Shown: positions 35,492 through 44,981, counted from the stretch's first letter. The stretch is 64,000 bases of DNA from an uncultured Tateyamaria sp. (GCF_947487805.1 NZ_CANKXW010000008.1:62001-126000), one strand, 5' to 3'. The notes: generated by a model from the sequence alone, not told the origin. Numbers and translations are program-made.

Positions 35492-36661
35492 TCAGATCAC
35501 GATCACATCCAGCGGCGGGAACCCGTTGAACCCGATCGTGGCATAGGTCGTCGTGTAGGCACCGCAATTGCGGATCACCACGCGGTCCCCTGCCGCCAGA
35601 TCAAGCGGCAGATCCACCATGCGTTTTTCATAAAGCACATCCGCGCTGTCGCAGGACGGACCCGCCACGATGCACGGGCCGGTCTGGTGCCCGTCGCGCG
35701 CAGTGCCAAACTGATAGCGGATCGCCTCGTCCATGGTTTCGGCCAGGCCCGAGAACTTGCCGATATCCAGATAGACCCAGCGGTGCAGGTCCCGTTTCGA
35801 CTTGCGCGACACCAGCAGTACTTCGGCCGCAATGGCGCCCGCCTCGGCAACAAGGCCCCGGCCAGGCTCTGCCATCACATGCGGCACATCGCCAAACCGG
35901 GTCCGGACCTGCGCCATCACGGACGCGGCATAGGACGCGGGCGCATCAATCGCCTCGCCATAGAACGCAGGGAAACCGCCGCCGATGTTCAACAGGTCCA
36001 GCGCAAAGCCCGCGGCCTGCGCGTCGCGCCATACTTGCGCGATCTGGTCCAGAACGCCCCCCCACATCGCCGCCTGCCGGGTCTGGCTGCCCACGTGAAA
36101 GCTGAACCCCCGCGGGCTCAGGCCCAGCGCCGTAGCCAGCCCCAGCAGCGCCAGCGCCTTGTCGCGCGCGCAGCCGAACTTGCGGCTCAACGGCCAGTCG
36201 GCCTGGCTCGCATCCACGATCAGGCGGATGTATACCTCTGCACCGGGCGCATGTTCGGCGATCTTCTCCAGCTCTTCTTCAGCATCGGCAGCAAACAGGG
36301 CCACCCCCGCCTGATGCGCGAACGCAATATCCGACGCACGTTTGACCGTGTTGCCAAAGGAGATCGTCGCAGGATCCGCGCCCTGGCTCAGACACAGCTC
36401 AATCTCCCCACGGGAGGCCGCATCGAAATGCGATCCCAACTGTACCAGCCGTGCAATGACCTCGCGCTGCGGATTCGCCTTGACGGCATAGTGGATGTGC
36501 GCGCGGCCCAGACCGGCGGCCAGCGCGTGATACTGCGTCTCGACCGCATCCAGGTCCAAAACCAGCGTCGGGCGGTCAAATGCATGGCGGGCGATATAGG
36601 CTTCGGCGCGTGTGACGCGTGCAGGGGCACGCACCGCGAAATCGGTGACGTAGGCGTTCAT
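35492..36661 (-). CDS. odc: Ornithine decarboxylase, fold type III
   Basis: From ATG 36661 (MNAYVTDFAV; GGAG 6 bp upstream) it has 389 residues. PLP-binding YAVKANPQ, HVGSQ, NIGGGFP, EPGRGLVAEAG and the second-subunit active-site Cys in GPSCDSADVLYEK are all present. These fit eukaryotic-type ornithine decarboxylases of alphaproteobacteria; lysine/ornithine dual use is possible. It makes putrescine. A structured leader with a small ORF precedes it, suggesting polyamine or ornithine feedback. Confidence 0.92.
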   Translation of the reverse strand: MNAYVTDFAVRAPARVTRAEAYIARHAFDRPTLVLDLDAVETQYHALAAGLGRAHIHYAVKANPQREVIARLVQLGSHFDAASRGEIELCLSQGADPATISFGNTVKRASDIAFAHQAGVALFAADAEEELEKIAEHAPGAEVYIRLIVDASQADWPLSRKFGCARDKALALLGLATALGLSPRGFSFHVGSQTRQAAMWGGVLDQIAQVWRDAQAAGFALDLLNIGGGFPAFYGEAIDAPASYAASVMAQVRTRFGDVPHVMAEPGRGLVAEAGAIAAEVLLVSRKSKRDLHRWVYLDIGKFSGLAETMDEAIRYQFGTARDGHQTGPCIVAGPSCDSADVLYEKRMVDLPLDLAAGDRVVIRNCGAYTTTYATIGFNGFPPLDVIVI

Positions 36662-36833
36662 GGTCATCTCCAACGAAAACGGGCCGTTCAGGCCGCTGGG
36701 TTCAGAAAGGAGACGTTACCGTCGCTACGTATTCCGTGGGGCGTGACCCAAGAGGGACAGAGGCGCGTGCGTTGGCGTCTATAGGCCGCATATCGGACAA
36801 AAAAACGATCTTGAGAAGCTGCAATTTTTGCAT
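36662..36833 (-). promoter_or_regulatory. Structured leader of ornithine decarboxylase with upstream ORF (speF-like candidate)
   Basis: About 170 nt precede the start. On the minus strand GACG-GTAA-CGTC (36712-36723) is a hairpin with a GNRA-type loop. TCTCC (36709-36713) beside it can pair with the SD GGAGA (36667-36671), and GGCC-TGAAC-GGCC lies between. An ORF of 43 codons (36833 to 36702; shorter form MRPIDANARASVPLG from 36791) ends across the anti-SD. The Rfam speF element is known upstream of alphaproteobacterial ornithine decarboxylases; membership here is inferred. Confidence 0.55.
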
Positions 36834-36871
36834 GGCAGTGCCAGCGTTTTTGATATGGCTGCCACAATGCA

Positions 36872-36899
36872 AAACGCCCCGCGACAGGGCGGGGCGTTT
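36872..36899 (-). terminator. Intrinsic terminator of the sdh operon
   Basis: AAACGCCCCGC (36872-36882) pairs with GCGGGGCGTTT (36889-36899) around a 6-nt loop; on the minus strand GTTTTGC follows. It sits 18 bp after the sdhB stop. Confidence 0.85.
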
Positions 36900-36916
36900 G
36901 CAAATTGTCAGGCGGC

Positions 36917-37696
36917 TCAGACCGTGCGGTCGACCATCATCTTCTTGATGTTCGCAATCGCCTCTGCCGGGTTCAGGCCCTTGGGGCAGGTCTTGGCGCA
37001 GTTCATGATCGTGTGGCAACGATAAAGCTTGAACGGATCCTCAAGATCGTCCAGCCGCTCACCCGTTGCCTCATCGCGGCTGTCGATGATCCAGCGATAG
37101 GCGTGCAGCAGGGCCGCTGGTCCCAGATAGCGATCGCCGTTCCACCAGTAGGACGGGCAGGAGGTCGAGCAGGACGCACACATCACGCATTCATAGAGGC
37201 CGTCGAGCTTCTTGCGGTCCTCGATAGACTGGCGCCATTCCTTGGCGGGGCGGTTTGTCTTGGTCTCCAGCCAAGGCATGATGCTGGCGTGCTGGGCATA
37301 GAAATGCGTCAGATCGGGGATCAGGTCCTTCACCACCGGCATGTGCGGCAGGGGATAGATCTTCACGTCCCCCTTCACCTCGTCCATGCCATAGATGCAG
37401 GCCAGCGTGTTGATCCCGTCGATGTTCATTGCGCAGGATCCGCAAATCCCTTCGCGGCACGACCGGCGGAAGGTCAGCGTCGGGTCGATCTCGTTCTTGA
37501 TCTTGATCAGCGCGTCCAGGATCATCGGCCCACACGTGTCCATATCCACGAAATAAGTGTCGACCTGCGGGTTTTTGCCGTCATCCGGGTTCCAGCGATA
37601 GATCTGGAACTTGCGCACGTTCTTTGCGCCTTCGGGCTTGGGCCATGTCTTGCCCGTCTGCATGCGGGAGTTTTTGGGAAGCGTCAGTTGGACCAT
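36917..37696 (-). CDS. sdhB: Succinate dehydrogenase iron-sulfur subunit
   Basis: The 259-residue product has a plant-type 2Fe-2S domain ([15 protein letters not shown]) and a C-terminal bacterial ferredoxin domain ([33 protein letters not shown]) for the 4Fe-4S and 3Fe-4S clusters. It relays electrons from SdhA to ubiquinone. It is last in the operon, separated from sdhA by two accessory genes. Confidence 0.98.
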   Translation of the reverse strand: MVQLTLPKNSRMQTGKTWPKPEGAKNVRKFQIYRWNPDDGKNPQVDTYFVDMDTCGPMILDALIKIKNEIDPTLTFRRSCREGICGSCAMNIDGINTLACIYGMDEVKGDVKIYPLPHMPVVKDLIPDLTHFYAQHASIMPWLETKTNRPAKEWRQSIEDRKKLDGLYECVMCASCSTSCPSYWWNGDRYLGPAALLHAYRWIIDSRDEATGERLDDLEDPFKLYRCHTIMNCAKTCPKGLNPAEAIANIKKMMVDRTV

Positions 37697-37709
37697 GTCG
37701 GTTCTCCTT

Positions 37710-38039
37710 TCACGCGGTCAGGGCGTCAAGCCCGGCCCGGAAAATGCACTGTTGAGTTTCGGAGCGCCCCAGAACGGTGCGCACTTGGGTAGCGGTCGCG
37801 TCGGTGACGCCGATCACGGCGGCCTTCGCGAATTCGGTGATCTCGCGGGCCGTGGAATTGTCGATCACGCAGTCGGTAAAGGGCGTGATCGCCTGTTTCG
37901 GCACAGCGGGAAAGCGGGTGGCCAGCGCTTCGGTCACGGCCGATTTGGCGGACTGCCGCGCCAGTTGATCGGCGGCCTGACTGGCCTGATCACAGGCACT
38001 GACAGCCAAGAGGGACACAAGGGCAAACGCGCGGATCAT
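37710..38039 (-). CDS. Small lipoprotein within the sdh operon
   Basis: The 109-residue protein has a lipoprotein signal ([18 protein letters not shown], lipobox VSAC). The mature part is helical with two further Cys ([15 protein letters not shown]) that could form a disulfide. Function unknown. It overlaps the upstream sulfotransferase-like gene by 4 bp and ends 13 bp before sdhB, so it is part of the operon. Confidence 0.75.
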   Translation of the reverse strand: MIRAFALVSLLAVSACDQASQAADQLARQSAKSAVTEALATRFPAVPKQAITPFTDCVIDNSTAREITEFAKAAVIGVTDATATQVRTVLGRSETQQCIFRAGLDALTA

Positions 38040-38866
38040 GGCAGGCGCACCTGCGCCTGCGCGGTGTCGAGCAAGCCAGACAAGCGTTCGGCATCTGTGG
38101 GGAACACACCCGCCAGCCGCTGCATGAACCCCAGATCACGGGCGGTGGTCCACAGAAACAGTTGGTATTCAAGATCGTCGGCCATCTGTTCGCTGCGCGA
38201 GGTAGTGGCCAGATCTGCCACCGTCGCGGCCTTGCCCTGAAAGGACGACCCGCCGCCATAGCGTTGTACAGCCCCCAGCCCCAGATCTCGGCCCGGCAGG
38301 TCAAGACGGTCCAATGCGGAGGCGCGGTAGGCCTCGTCCTGCATCCACGCGTCGTAATAAAGCGGGACGACATCGTCCTCCTGCACCCTGTCCAACATTT
38401 CGCCATAGGTGCGCATCGCCATCATCATGATCCGCATCCGCTCCAACGGGCCATAGCCCGCATTGCCCTGGATCTTGCGCAGCAGGGACGCCGACCAGTG
38501 CAGGAAACTGCGGTAGATGATCACGCAGGTTTCGGGCGCATCATAAAGCGGCTGACGTTCACGGGGTGGCATAGCATCTTCGTAGGACACCAGCGTGAAC
38601 GGTGCATCCCCCGCCGCGCGCAGCTTGGGCTTGCGCCCTTGCAGGTCGACCACGGTACCGCCCTCGTAAACGGACGCCCCGCGCGTTGTGGACACCGGAT
38701 CACGCCCCGGTTTGCAGTTGTTCAGGAACAGGCCAGACCCGCCCGGCGCATTGCGCATCAGCCAGTCGATCAGCGCGTGATTGCCAGACCGGCGCATGCC
38801 ATAGACCCGCAGCACCCGCGCAGGCGCGAATGCCGGAACCTCTGAGACCTGCGCCGCCTGAGCCAT
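38036..38866 (-). CDS. Sulfotransferase-like protein inside the sdh operon
   Basis: The 276-residue protein has a P-loop-like RVYGMRRSGNHALIDWLMRN that resembles the 5'-phosphosulfate-binding loop of sulfotransferases, then VIIYRSFLHWSASLL, comparable to the 3'-phosphate-binding region. A sulfotransferase or related nucleotide-binding role is probable but substrate and cofactor are not shown. It starts 6 bp after the sdhA stop and overlaps the lipoprotein gene by 4 bp. It has no obvious place in succinate oxidation. Confidence 0.6.
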   Translation of the reverse strand: MAQAAQVSEVPAFAPARVLRVYGMRRSGNHALIDWLMRNAPGGSGLFLNNCKPGRDPVSTTRGASVYEGGTVVDLQGRKPKLRAAGDAPFTLVSYEDAMPPRERQPLYDAPETCVIIYRSFLHWSASLLRKIQGNAGYGPLERMRIMMMAMRTYGEMLDRVQEDDVVPLYYDAWMQDEAYRASALDRLDLPGRDLGLGAVQRYGGGSSFQGKAATVADLATTSRSEQMADDLEYQLFLWTTARDLGFMQRLAGVFPTDAERLSGLLDTAQAQVRLP

Positions 38867-38872
38867 GGACGC

Positions 38873-40678
38873 TTAATACACCCGTGCCTTGGGCGCGATC
38901 TTTTTCAGATCGATGCCGCCGTCATTGTGGCTGGTGAGCGGTTGCAGATGCACCCCGCGGAAGCCAAGCGACGCCTCGTTGCCCTGGAACCAGACAAGGC
39001 TGTGCTTGCGCCAGTTCTCGTCGTCGCGGTCGGGATAATCCTCGTGCGCGTGCGCACCCCGGCTTTCCTTGCGCGCCGCCGCGGCCGTAATCGTGGCTAC
39101 CGCGTTGGGCATCAGGTTGGTCAGTTCCAGCGTCTCCATCAGGTCGGAGTTCCAGACGAGCGACGTATCGGTCACCTTCAGATCGCTCTGCTTGGCCGCA
39201 ACCTCTTTCATCTTTTCCTCGCCCTCGGCCAGTGTCTTGTCCGTGCGGAAAACGGCGGCGTCCTGCTGCATGGTCTTCTGCATTTCCAGACGCAGTTCCG
39301 CCGTCGGCACGTGGCCCTTGGCATAACGCAGCCCGTCAAAGCGCGAGAACGCCGCCTCGACCGAGCGTTGGTTCGGCGTGGGTACAGGCGCATCGGCATC
39401 GACAACATCCTTGGCGCGGATTGCAGCCGCACGACCAAACACCACAAGGTCGATCAGCGAGTTCGAGCCCAGACGGTTGGCCCCGTGCACCGAGGCACAG
39501 CCCGCCTCGCCCACGGCCATCAGGCCGGGCGACACGTTGTCAGGGTTGTCCTTGGTAGGCGCCAGCACTTCACCCCAGTAATTCGTCGGAATACCGCCCA
39601 TGTTATAGTGCACGGTGGGCAGCACCGGGATCGGCTCCTTGGTCAGGTCGACACCCGCAAAGATGCGCGCGCTTTCCGAGATACCGGGCAGGCGCAGGTC
39701 CAGCGTTTCCTTGGGCAGGTGGTTGAGGTGCAGGTGGATGTGATCCCCCTGCTCGCCCACACCGCGCCCTTCGCGGATTTCCATCGTCATACAGCGCGAG
39801 ACAACGTCACGCGACGCCAGATCCTTATAGGTCGGCGCATAGCGTTCCATGAACCGCTCGCCCTCGGAATTGGTGAGGTATCCGCCCTCGCCCCGCGCCC
39901 CTTCGGTGATGAGGCAGCCGGCACCATAGATGCCGGTGGGGTGGAACTGCACGAACTCCATGTCTTGCAGAGGCAGGCCAGCCCGCGCCGTCATACCGCC
40001 ACCGTCGCCGGTGCAGGTGTGCGCCGATGTGGCGGAGAAGTAAGCACGGCCATAGCCACCCGTCGCCAGAACAACCATCTTGGCGCTGAACAGGTGCATG
40101 GTGCCGTCATCCAGCTTCCAGCACAGCACGCCCTGGCAAACGCCATCTTCGGACATGATCAGGTCGATGGCGAAGTATTCGATGTAGAACTCGGCATTGT
40201 TTTTCAGCGACTGCCCATAGAGCGTGTGCAGGATCGCGTGGCCCGTCCGGTCGGCGGCGGCGCACGTCCGCTGCACCGGGGGGCCTTCACCAAATTCGGT
40301 GGTGTGGCCGCCAAAGGGGCGTTGGTAGATCTTGCCTTCTTCGGTGCGCGAGAACGGCACGCCGTAATGCTCCAGCTCATAGACCGCCTTGGGCGCCTCG
40401 CGGGCGAGGTACTCCATCGCGTCCGTGTCACCCAGCCAGTCCGATCCCTTGACCGTGTCATACATGTGCCACTGCCAGTTGTCGGGGCCCATGTTGGACA
40501 GCGATGCGGCGATGCCGCCCTGCGCCGCGACGGTGTGCGAGCGGGTCGGGAACACCTTGGTCACGCAAGCGGTGCGCAGACCCTGTTCAGCCATGCCCAG
40601 CGTCGCCCGCAGCCCGGCGCCACCGGCCCCGACGACCACGACGTCATATTCATGCGTCTCGTAATCATATGCAGCCAT
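38873..40678 (-). CDS. sdhA: Succinate dehydrogenase flavoprotein subunit
   Basis: The 601-residue product has FAD-binding [19 protein letters not shown], the flavin-linked His in [10 protein letters not shown], catalytic [15 protein letters not shown] and RGEGGYL, and [19 protein letters not shown]. It oxidises succinate to fumarate in complex II. It follows sdhD by 41 bp. Confidence 0.98.
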   Translation of the reverse strand: MAAYDYETHEYDVVVVGAGGAGLRATLGMAEQGLRTACVTKVFPTRSHTVAAQGGIAASLSNMGPDNWQWHMYDTVKGSDWLGDTDAMEYLAREAPKAVYELEHYGVPFSRTEEGKIYQRPFGGHTTEFGEGPPVQRTCAAADRTGHAILHTLYGQSLKNNAEFYIEYFAIDLIMSEDGVCQGVLCWKLDDGTMHLFSAKMVVLATGGYGRAYFSATSAHTCTGDGGGMTARAGLPLQDMEFVQFHPTGIYGAGCLITEGARGEGGYLTNSEGERFMERYAPTYKDLASRDVVSRCMTMEIREGRGVGEQGDHIHLHLNHLPKETLDLRLPGISESARIFAGVDLTKEPIPVLPTVHYNMGGIPTNYWGEVLAPTKDNPDNVSPGLMAVGEAGCASVHGANRLGSNSLIDLVVFGRAAAIRAKDVVDADAPVPTPNQRSVEAAFSRFDGLRYAKGHVPTAELRLEMQKTMQQDAAVFRTDKTLAEGEEKMKEVAAKQSDLKVTDTSLVWNSDLMETLELTNLMPNAVATITAAAARKESRGAHAHEDYPDRDDENWRKHSLVWFQGNEASLGFRGVHLQPLTSHNDGGIDLKKIAPKARVY

Positions 40679-40719
40679 ATCGGCCTCCTATCGGTTCGGG
40701 CGCGCGCGCCCGGAAAGTG

Positions 40720-41091
40720 TCAAAGCGCGATGCGCGCGATTGCAAACAAACCTGCGGCGATCAGCGTGTAGGCAAAGGCCGTTGTGGCGATCAGCGTCAA
40801 TTTGCCCGCCGCCCCATGCACGTAATCCTCGATCGCGGCATGTGCCTCGCGCATCAGGTGCTGGATCACGACCACCAGCGACAGCGCCATCAGAATGGCC
40901 GGGATCGGGCGGCCAAAGAACGCCAGAACCTCGGCATGGTTCCCGCCCAGCGCGGCGGCAAACAGGAACACAAGGATCGGCACCAAGGGCACCAGAAGGA
41001 TCGAGCTGACCATCATCTGCCAATGGTGGTGTGTCCCCTCGCGGCCTGACCCAAGCCCGGCGGCACGTTTGCGATCAGTCAAAAAGCGCAT
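40720..41091 (-). CDS. sdhD: Succinate dehydrogenase membrane anchor subunit D
   Basis: The 123-residue protein has three hydrophobic segments and the haem-ligand region HLMREAHAAIEDYVHG. With SdhC it anchors complex II and forms the quinone site. It begins 13 bp after the sdhC stop. Confidence 0.93.
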   Translation of the reverse strand: MRFLTDRKRAAGLGSGREGTHHHWQMMVSSILLVPLVPILVFLFAAALGGNHAEVLAFFGRPIPAILMALSLVVVIQHLMREAHAAIEDYVHGAAGKLTLIATTAFAYTLIAAGLFAIARIAL

Positions 41092-41104
41092 GTCGAACTC
41101 TCCC

Positions 41105-41488
41105 TCAAACCGCGACCAGAACGAAAATGGTCAGCAACGTCGCCCCGATGAACATGCCCTTGGCCATGCCCTCGGACACCGGCACCTGCACCAGATACCC
41201 GAAATCCCACAGCACGTGCCGCAAGCGGCCCAACATGTGGTAGAAAATGCCCCACATCGCTGCCGCAAGGATCAGTGTGCCCAGAAAGCTGCGCAAGAAG
41301 CCGTCGATGGCGTTGAATGCCGCCTCGGACGTGGCCGCCGCCAGCAACCACCACACGATCAGCGCCGATGCGATCAAACAGCCGATGCCGGTGATCCGCA
41401 CCATGATGGACGAGATCGACGTCCATTGCGGGCGGTAGATTTGCAGATGCGGCGATAGCGGGCGATTGCCCCGATTGACGTCGGCCAT
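41105..41488 (-). CDS. sdhC: Succinate dehydrogenase cytochrome b556 subunit C
   Basis: The 127-residue protein begins with the family N-terminus RPLSPHLQIYRPQWTSISSIMVRITG and contains IFYHMLGRLRHVLWD, with the haem-binding His, in three membrane segments. It is the first gene of the sdh operon; a pair of TGTGATCACA palindromes lies upstream. Confidence 0.95.
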   Translation of the reverse strand: MADVNRGNRPLSPHLQIYRPQWTSISSIMVRITGIGCLIASALIVWWLLAAATSEAAFNAIDGFLRSFLGTLILAAAMWGIFYHMLGRLRHVLWDFGYLVQVPVSEGMAKGMFIGATLLTIFVLVAV

Positions 41489-41550
41489 AGTGCGTCCTTT
41501 TTGTTCCCTGATCTCTTGATACTGTTTTTTCCGCCCGAGTCACGCGCAAC

Positions 41551-41632
41551 GCGATCACAATTGGCGCGGTTTTTTGGCGCATTGGTGCTATTGTGCAGCT
41601 ATGTGATCACATGTCATTTTGGTGTGATCACA
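41551..41632 (-). promoter_or_regulatory. Tandem TGTGATCACA operators upstream of sdhC
   Basis: ATGTGATCACAT (41601-41612) and TGTGATCACA (41623-41632) are perfect palindromes with centres exactly 21 bp apart; a partial copy GCGATCACAA lies at 41551-41560. They are 113-144 bp (the partial copy about 65 bp) before the sdhC start. The same pair with the same 21-bp spacing stands upstream of sucC. Confidence 0.75.
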
Positions 41633-41641
41633 ATAGGCACT

Positions 41642-42301
41642 TCACCGCGCCAGACGGGTCACCTGCTTGGTCGTTTCACGCTGCAACTTGCGTTTGATCT
41701 GTTCAGGGTAATCCTCGAATCCCGCCGCCGTCGCAACAAATGCCCCGGGCCCGGTGATCAGGTTTTCAAAGAAGTATGCCGTCAGGTCCGTCGCATCCGT
41801 CTCAATCGCTAGGGCGTTCACGACGATATCCTGCGCGTTCATCGCGGCCCGCTGCGTGGCGGGCTCCACCCCTTCGTTCGACACTCCATCGCCGGACACG
41901 TCGATGACGCGCCGCGTGCAATACGCCACATCTTCCAGTGCCAGACGCGATACCGACAGCGCCTCGCCAATCGCGGTGGAATAATTGCGCCAGATCCGCG
42001 GATCGCTCGCAATCACGTCCGCCAGCGCCATCACATCCGCATAGCTGCGGATCGGAGTCCACGGCACCGTCTGCCGCTGCCGCGAGGCACCGGTCCACTG
42101 GACCACAGACACCTGCGCGCGCTGCGCAATCAACGCATCCGCCACGATCCCGTCGCGCAACCCCGCGGCCAAGCCGTCCATCTGGATGCGGTATTCGTCG
42201 CGGTCCACGGATCCCGACACGTCCACCGCAAGCAACAGCGCCAGATCACAGGCCCGCACCGGCGACGCGCACAAAAGGGCAAGGGCAAGGTAACGCAACA
42301 T
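41642..42301 (-). CDS. DUF1194 vWA-domain protein
   Basis: From ATG 42301 (MLRYLALALLCASPVRA, a Sec signal) it has 219 residues. The mature part begins at once with a von Willebrand A fold: LLLAVDVSGSVD is a MIDAS D-x-S-x-S motif and VIDVSGDGVSNEG follows. DUF1194 proteins are secreted alphaproteobacterial vWA proteins of unknown function. The frame upstream to 42457 shadows other sequence. Confidence 0.88.
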   Translation of the reverse strand: MLRYLALALLCASPVRACDLALLLAVDVSGSVDRDEYRIQMDGLAAGLRDGIVADALIAQRAQVSVVQWTGASRQRQTVPWTPIRSYADVMALADVIASDPRIWRNYSTAIGEALSVSRLALEDVAYCTRRVIDVSGDGVSNEGVEPATQRAAMNAQDIVVNALAIETDATDLTAYFFENLITGPGAFVATAAGFEDYPEQIKRKLQRETTKQVTRLAR

Positions 42302-42353
42302 GCCGATAATCCTACACGCGGCAAAACGCAGAGTGCACCTCACATTGATGTGG

Positions 42354-43067
42354 TCACTCGGCCAAGGCATCATAGAGGCTGCGCAGATGGTCCTCGAACT
42401 CGGTGCACATGATGATCGCCACAGCACCCGGATCATAAAACGCGTTGGCCTCGCCACAGGGCTCGACCCGCACCGCGACGTCCTCGGGCAAGGCGAAATC
42501 CGCGTTCAACGCCGCAACTTCCGCCCTGATCACATCCGCCGTGAGGCTGTCCGCCGCGGCCTCGAACTGCAATGTCTCGCCCGCTCCCGCAATCTCGTCA
42601 AAGGCCGCCCCCCAGCTGTCCAGCGCCTGCTCATATTCCTCGGGGCAGGTGTCGGCGCGGTACTCGGGCAGCTCCATATCGATCGCGAAATCCTCGCGCG
42701 CCTCCGGGTTGCCGCCGTAAAACAGGCACACAGTGTTGTAGAACCGCTGCTCATCCGGGCCGTGCACGTCCCAATAGGCGACATCGCCCACGGCCTCCGC
42801 CTCGGCCAGAAACCCGAATGCGGCGTCATAGGCCAGGTCCTGCGCCGCGTCCTCCTCATAGAACGCATCAATCATCAGGATCGACGCCACATCCGCCGCA
42901 TCCTCCTCCTGCCCAAAGACGGGCAGGCCCAGCACATCGATCAACGCGTGACCCAATTCGTGATAGAATATGCCCAGCAGGTTCGCCTCGACAAAGGCCT
43001 CGCGCGCTTCATCCGCATGGACAGGGGCGGCAACAAGGCTCGCGGCAAGAATCACGGGACGCAACAT
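42354..43067 (-). CDS. DUF4344 putative metallopeptidase, secreted
   Basis: The 237-residue protein has a signal peptide (MLRPVILAASLVAAPVHA) and a zinc-type HELGH in NLLGIFYHELGHALIDVLGLP, with EEDAADVASILM downstream as a possible third ligand (Glu). The protein is very acidic and its Cys residues could pair. This fits DUF4344 metallopeptidases, with no known substrate. It lies upstream of the vWA gene on the same strand. Confidence 0.82.
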   Translation of the reverse strand: MLRPVILAASLVAAPVHADEAREAFVEANLLGIFYHELGHALIDVLGLPVFGQEEDAADVASILMIDAFYEEDAAQDLAYDAAFGFLAEAEAVGDVAYWDVHGPDEQRFYNTVCLFYGGNPEAREDFAIDMELPEYRADTCPEEYEQALDSWGAAFDEIAGAGETLQFEAAADSLTADVIRAEVAALNADFALPEDVAVRVEPCGEANAFYDPGAVAIIMCTEFEDHLRSLYDALAE

Positions 43068-43105
43068 CGGACAGGCTCCTCAACAGTCTCCAAACCAGCC
43101 TAAAA

Positions 43106-43133
43106 ACCCAAACACCAGCGCGCAAGCGCGCTG
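43106..43133 (-). terminator. Terminator-like hairpin after the mcl2-mch operon
   Basis: CAGCGCGC-AA-GCGCGCTG (43116-43133) is a perfect inverted repeat. On the minus strand GTGTTTGGGTTTTT follows. It lies 53 bp past the mch stop. Confidence 0.5.
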
Positions 43134-43185
43134 CGGGATGGCGGGTGGGGCGTCGTTCGCCAGAACGCGCGTCACCCCGACATCC

Positions 43186-44217
43186 CTACAGGGGCATCAA
43201 CGCCCAGTAATCCAGATCCAAGAGCACGTCCGGCACATATTTCCCATCCTCTCCGCGCAACCGGAACGGCGCCCCCCCCTTGGTCGCCACCAGCCGCAGC
43301 CGGATCGCACCCACGCCGGGTGCATCCGTCTCCGCCTTGTCCAGAACTTCCGACCATGCCCGGATCGTGTCCCCCGCCAGACACGGGTTCGCATGGGCGC
43401 CCGCATTCAGTCCCACAACCATCTGCGCATTGGCCAGCCCGTTGAACGACAATGCCCGCGCCATCGAAATCACGTGCCCGCCATAGATCAACCGCGTCCC
43501 GTCAGCGCGCGCCGAAGTGTCAAAATGTACCTTCGCCGTGTTCTGCCACAGGCGCGTCGCCATCATGTGCTCGGCCTCTTCGACGGTCACACCGTCCACG
43601 TGATCGATCCGTTCGCCGATCTGGTAATCGCGCCACCGATGCGGCTCGCCCGCCTGGTCAAAATCATAGTTTTCAAAGGTCAGCCCCGCAGGCACCGCAA
43701 GTGTCCCCGCGGGGACAACCTGTGCCAGTTCCGGCACGACGGTCTCGGGCGCAGGCGCATCAAGGTTGCCTTTGCGCACCATCACCCAGCGCACATAGCT
43801 CAACACATCATCGCCATGCTGGTTGCGACCCGTCGTACGGACATACACAACGCCGGATTTGCCGTTTGAGTTCTGCTTGACCCCGATCACCTCAGACTGG
43901 GCGGTCAGCGTGTCACCCGGCCAGACCGGCTGCAACCACCGCCCCTCGGCATAGCCCAGGTTCGCCACCGCATTCAGCGACACGTCCGGCACGGTTTTGC
44001 CAAACACAGTGTGAAAGGCAATCATGTCATCGAGGGGCGATGCCTCAAGGCCCGATGCCTGCGCAAAACTGTCCGAGGAATAGAGCGCATGCCGTGCAGG
44101 ATAAAGCGCATGGTACAGCGCCCGCTCCCCCGCCCCCACCGTCCGTGGCACCGCGTGGTTCAACACGTCGCCCACGGCATAATCCTCGAAAAAACGCCCC
44201 GCGTTGGTCTTGGCCAT
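43186..44217 (-). CDS. mch: Mesaconyl-CoA hydratase (beta-methylmalyl-CoA dehydratase)
   Basis: From ATG 44217 (MAKTNAGRFFEDYAVGD) the 343-residue product has two MaoC-like hot-dog domains; the first holds LNAVANLGYAEGRWLQPVWPGDTL and the second RLIYGGHVISMARALSFNGL. It interconverts mesaconyl-CoA and (2R,3S)-beta-methylmalyl-CoA in the ethylmalonyl-CoA pathway. Length and context (same operon as an Mcl2-like enzyme) favour Mch over generic MaoC dehydratases. Confidence 0.93.
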   Translation of the reverse strand: MAKTNAGRFFEDYAVGDVLNHAVPRTVGAGERALYHALYPARHALYSSDSFAQASGLEASPLDDMIAFHTVFGKTVPDVSLNAVANLGYAEGRWLQPVWPGDTLTAQSEVIGVKQNSNGKSGVVYVRTTGRNQHGDDVLSYVRWVMVRKGNLDAPAPETVVPELAQVVPAGTLAVPAGLTFENYDFDQAGEPHRWRDYQIGERIDHVDGVTVEEAEHMMATRLWQNTAKVHFDTSARADGTRLIYGGHVISMARALSFNGLANAQMVVGLNAGAHANPCLAGDTIRAWSEVLDKAETDAPGVGAIRLRLVATKGGAPFRLRGEDGKYVPDVLLDLDYWALMPL

Positions 44218-44420
44218 CACTGCTGCCCCAATTTGATATCCGGGTGGTAGTCGCCCTCCACCTCCTTGGTCACGGCCTGACCGCAGCGCATGACGCCCGC
44301 GGCATGGTCCCATGTCTGGGTCGGACTGCCATGCAGATCCCACCCGGCATTCAGCGCCTGCGTCACCTTGTGACAAAAAGCGGACGTGTCCTCTTCGGAC
44401 AGAAAACGATAGAGTTTCAT
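44217..44420 (-). CDS. Small DUF1737-type protein
   Basis: The 67-residue product starts at ATG 44420 (MKLYRFLSEEDTSAFCHKV). It has the DUF1737 pattern of a helix followed by GWDLHGSPTQTWD and MRCGQAVTKEV. Function unknown. Its stop shares a base with the mch start (TGATG), so it is translated with mch. Confidence 0.8.
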   Translation of the reverse strand: MKLYRFLSEEDTSAFCHKVTQALNAGWDLHGSPTQTWDHAAGVMRCGQAVTKEVEGDYHPDIKLGQQ

Positions 44421-44424
44421 ATAC

Positions 44425-44979
44425 TTACCCCGGGAACGGCCAGACACCCAGCCAGTTGTGGACCATGCCGATCACGCCAAGCAGAACGACCGACCCGGCA
44501 AGGAACATGGCATCCTTGGCCAACGACCCGCCCGTATTCGGCTGCCAACCCGGCGCGGCGGCGTTGATGATGCGCGGCGTCACGATGGCCCAGACAAGCA
44601 GCCCACCAAACATCACGATCGACGCCAGATCCCCGTTGACCAACAGGTGCGCCGCAGCCCAGATGCCGAAACCGGTCAGCATCGGATGCCGCAACCCCGA
44701 CAGCAGCTTGCCCCGCTTGGGCGCAGGCGACAGCATGTAGATGGCAATCAGCATCGCCAGATTGTTTATGTGAACCGCAAACGTGGGCGGCTGCCAAACC
44801 GGAATGAACTCCGTGCCGCGATAGCCGATCACCATCAGCACAATCGACACCGCCAGTGCCGCCGCCACAGCCCCACGGCCCGCATCCCCCATCGCCGCAC
44901 GGCGCGCAGGTGCCACCCGTTTGAACAGGTGCGCCGCCCACCAGAGCGCGACACCTGCCAGCAAAATGATCCAGTACAT
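44425..44979 (-). CDS. nnrU: NnrU family membrane protein
   Basis: The 184-residue protein has five or six hydrophobic segments with the NnrU features AAHLFKRVAP, LSGLRHPMLTGFGIWAAAHLLVNGD and a final VHNWLGVWPF. NnrU was named in denitrifiers and is distantly related to isoprenylcysteine methyltransferases; its reaction is unknown. It lies between mcl2 and the DUF1737 gene with gaps of only 2 and 4 bp, so it belongs to this operon. Confidence 0.9.
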   Translation of the reverse strand: MYWIILLAGVALWWAAHLFKRVAPARRAAMGDAGRGAVAAALAVSIVLMVIGYRGTEFIPVWQPPTFAVHINNLAMLIAIYMLSPAPKRGKLLSGLRHPMLTGFGIWAAAHLLVNGDLASIVMFGGLLVWAIVTPRIINAAAPGWQPNTGGSLAKDAMFLAGSVVLLGVIGMVHNWLGVWPFPG

Positions 44980-44981
44980 CT

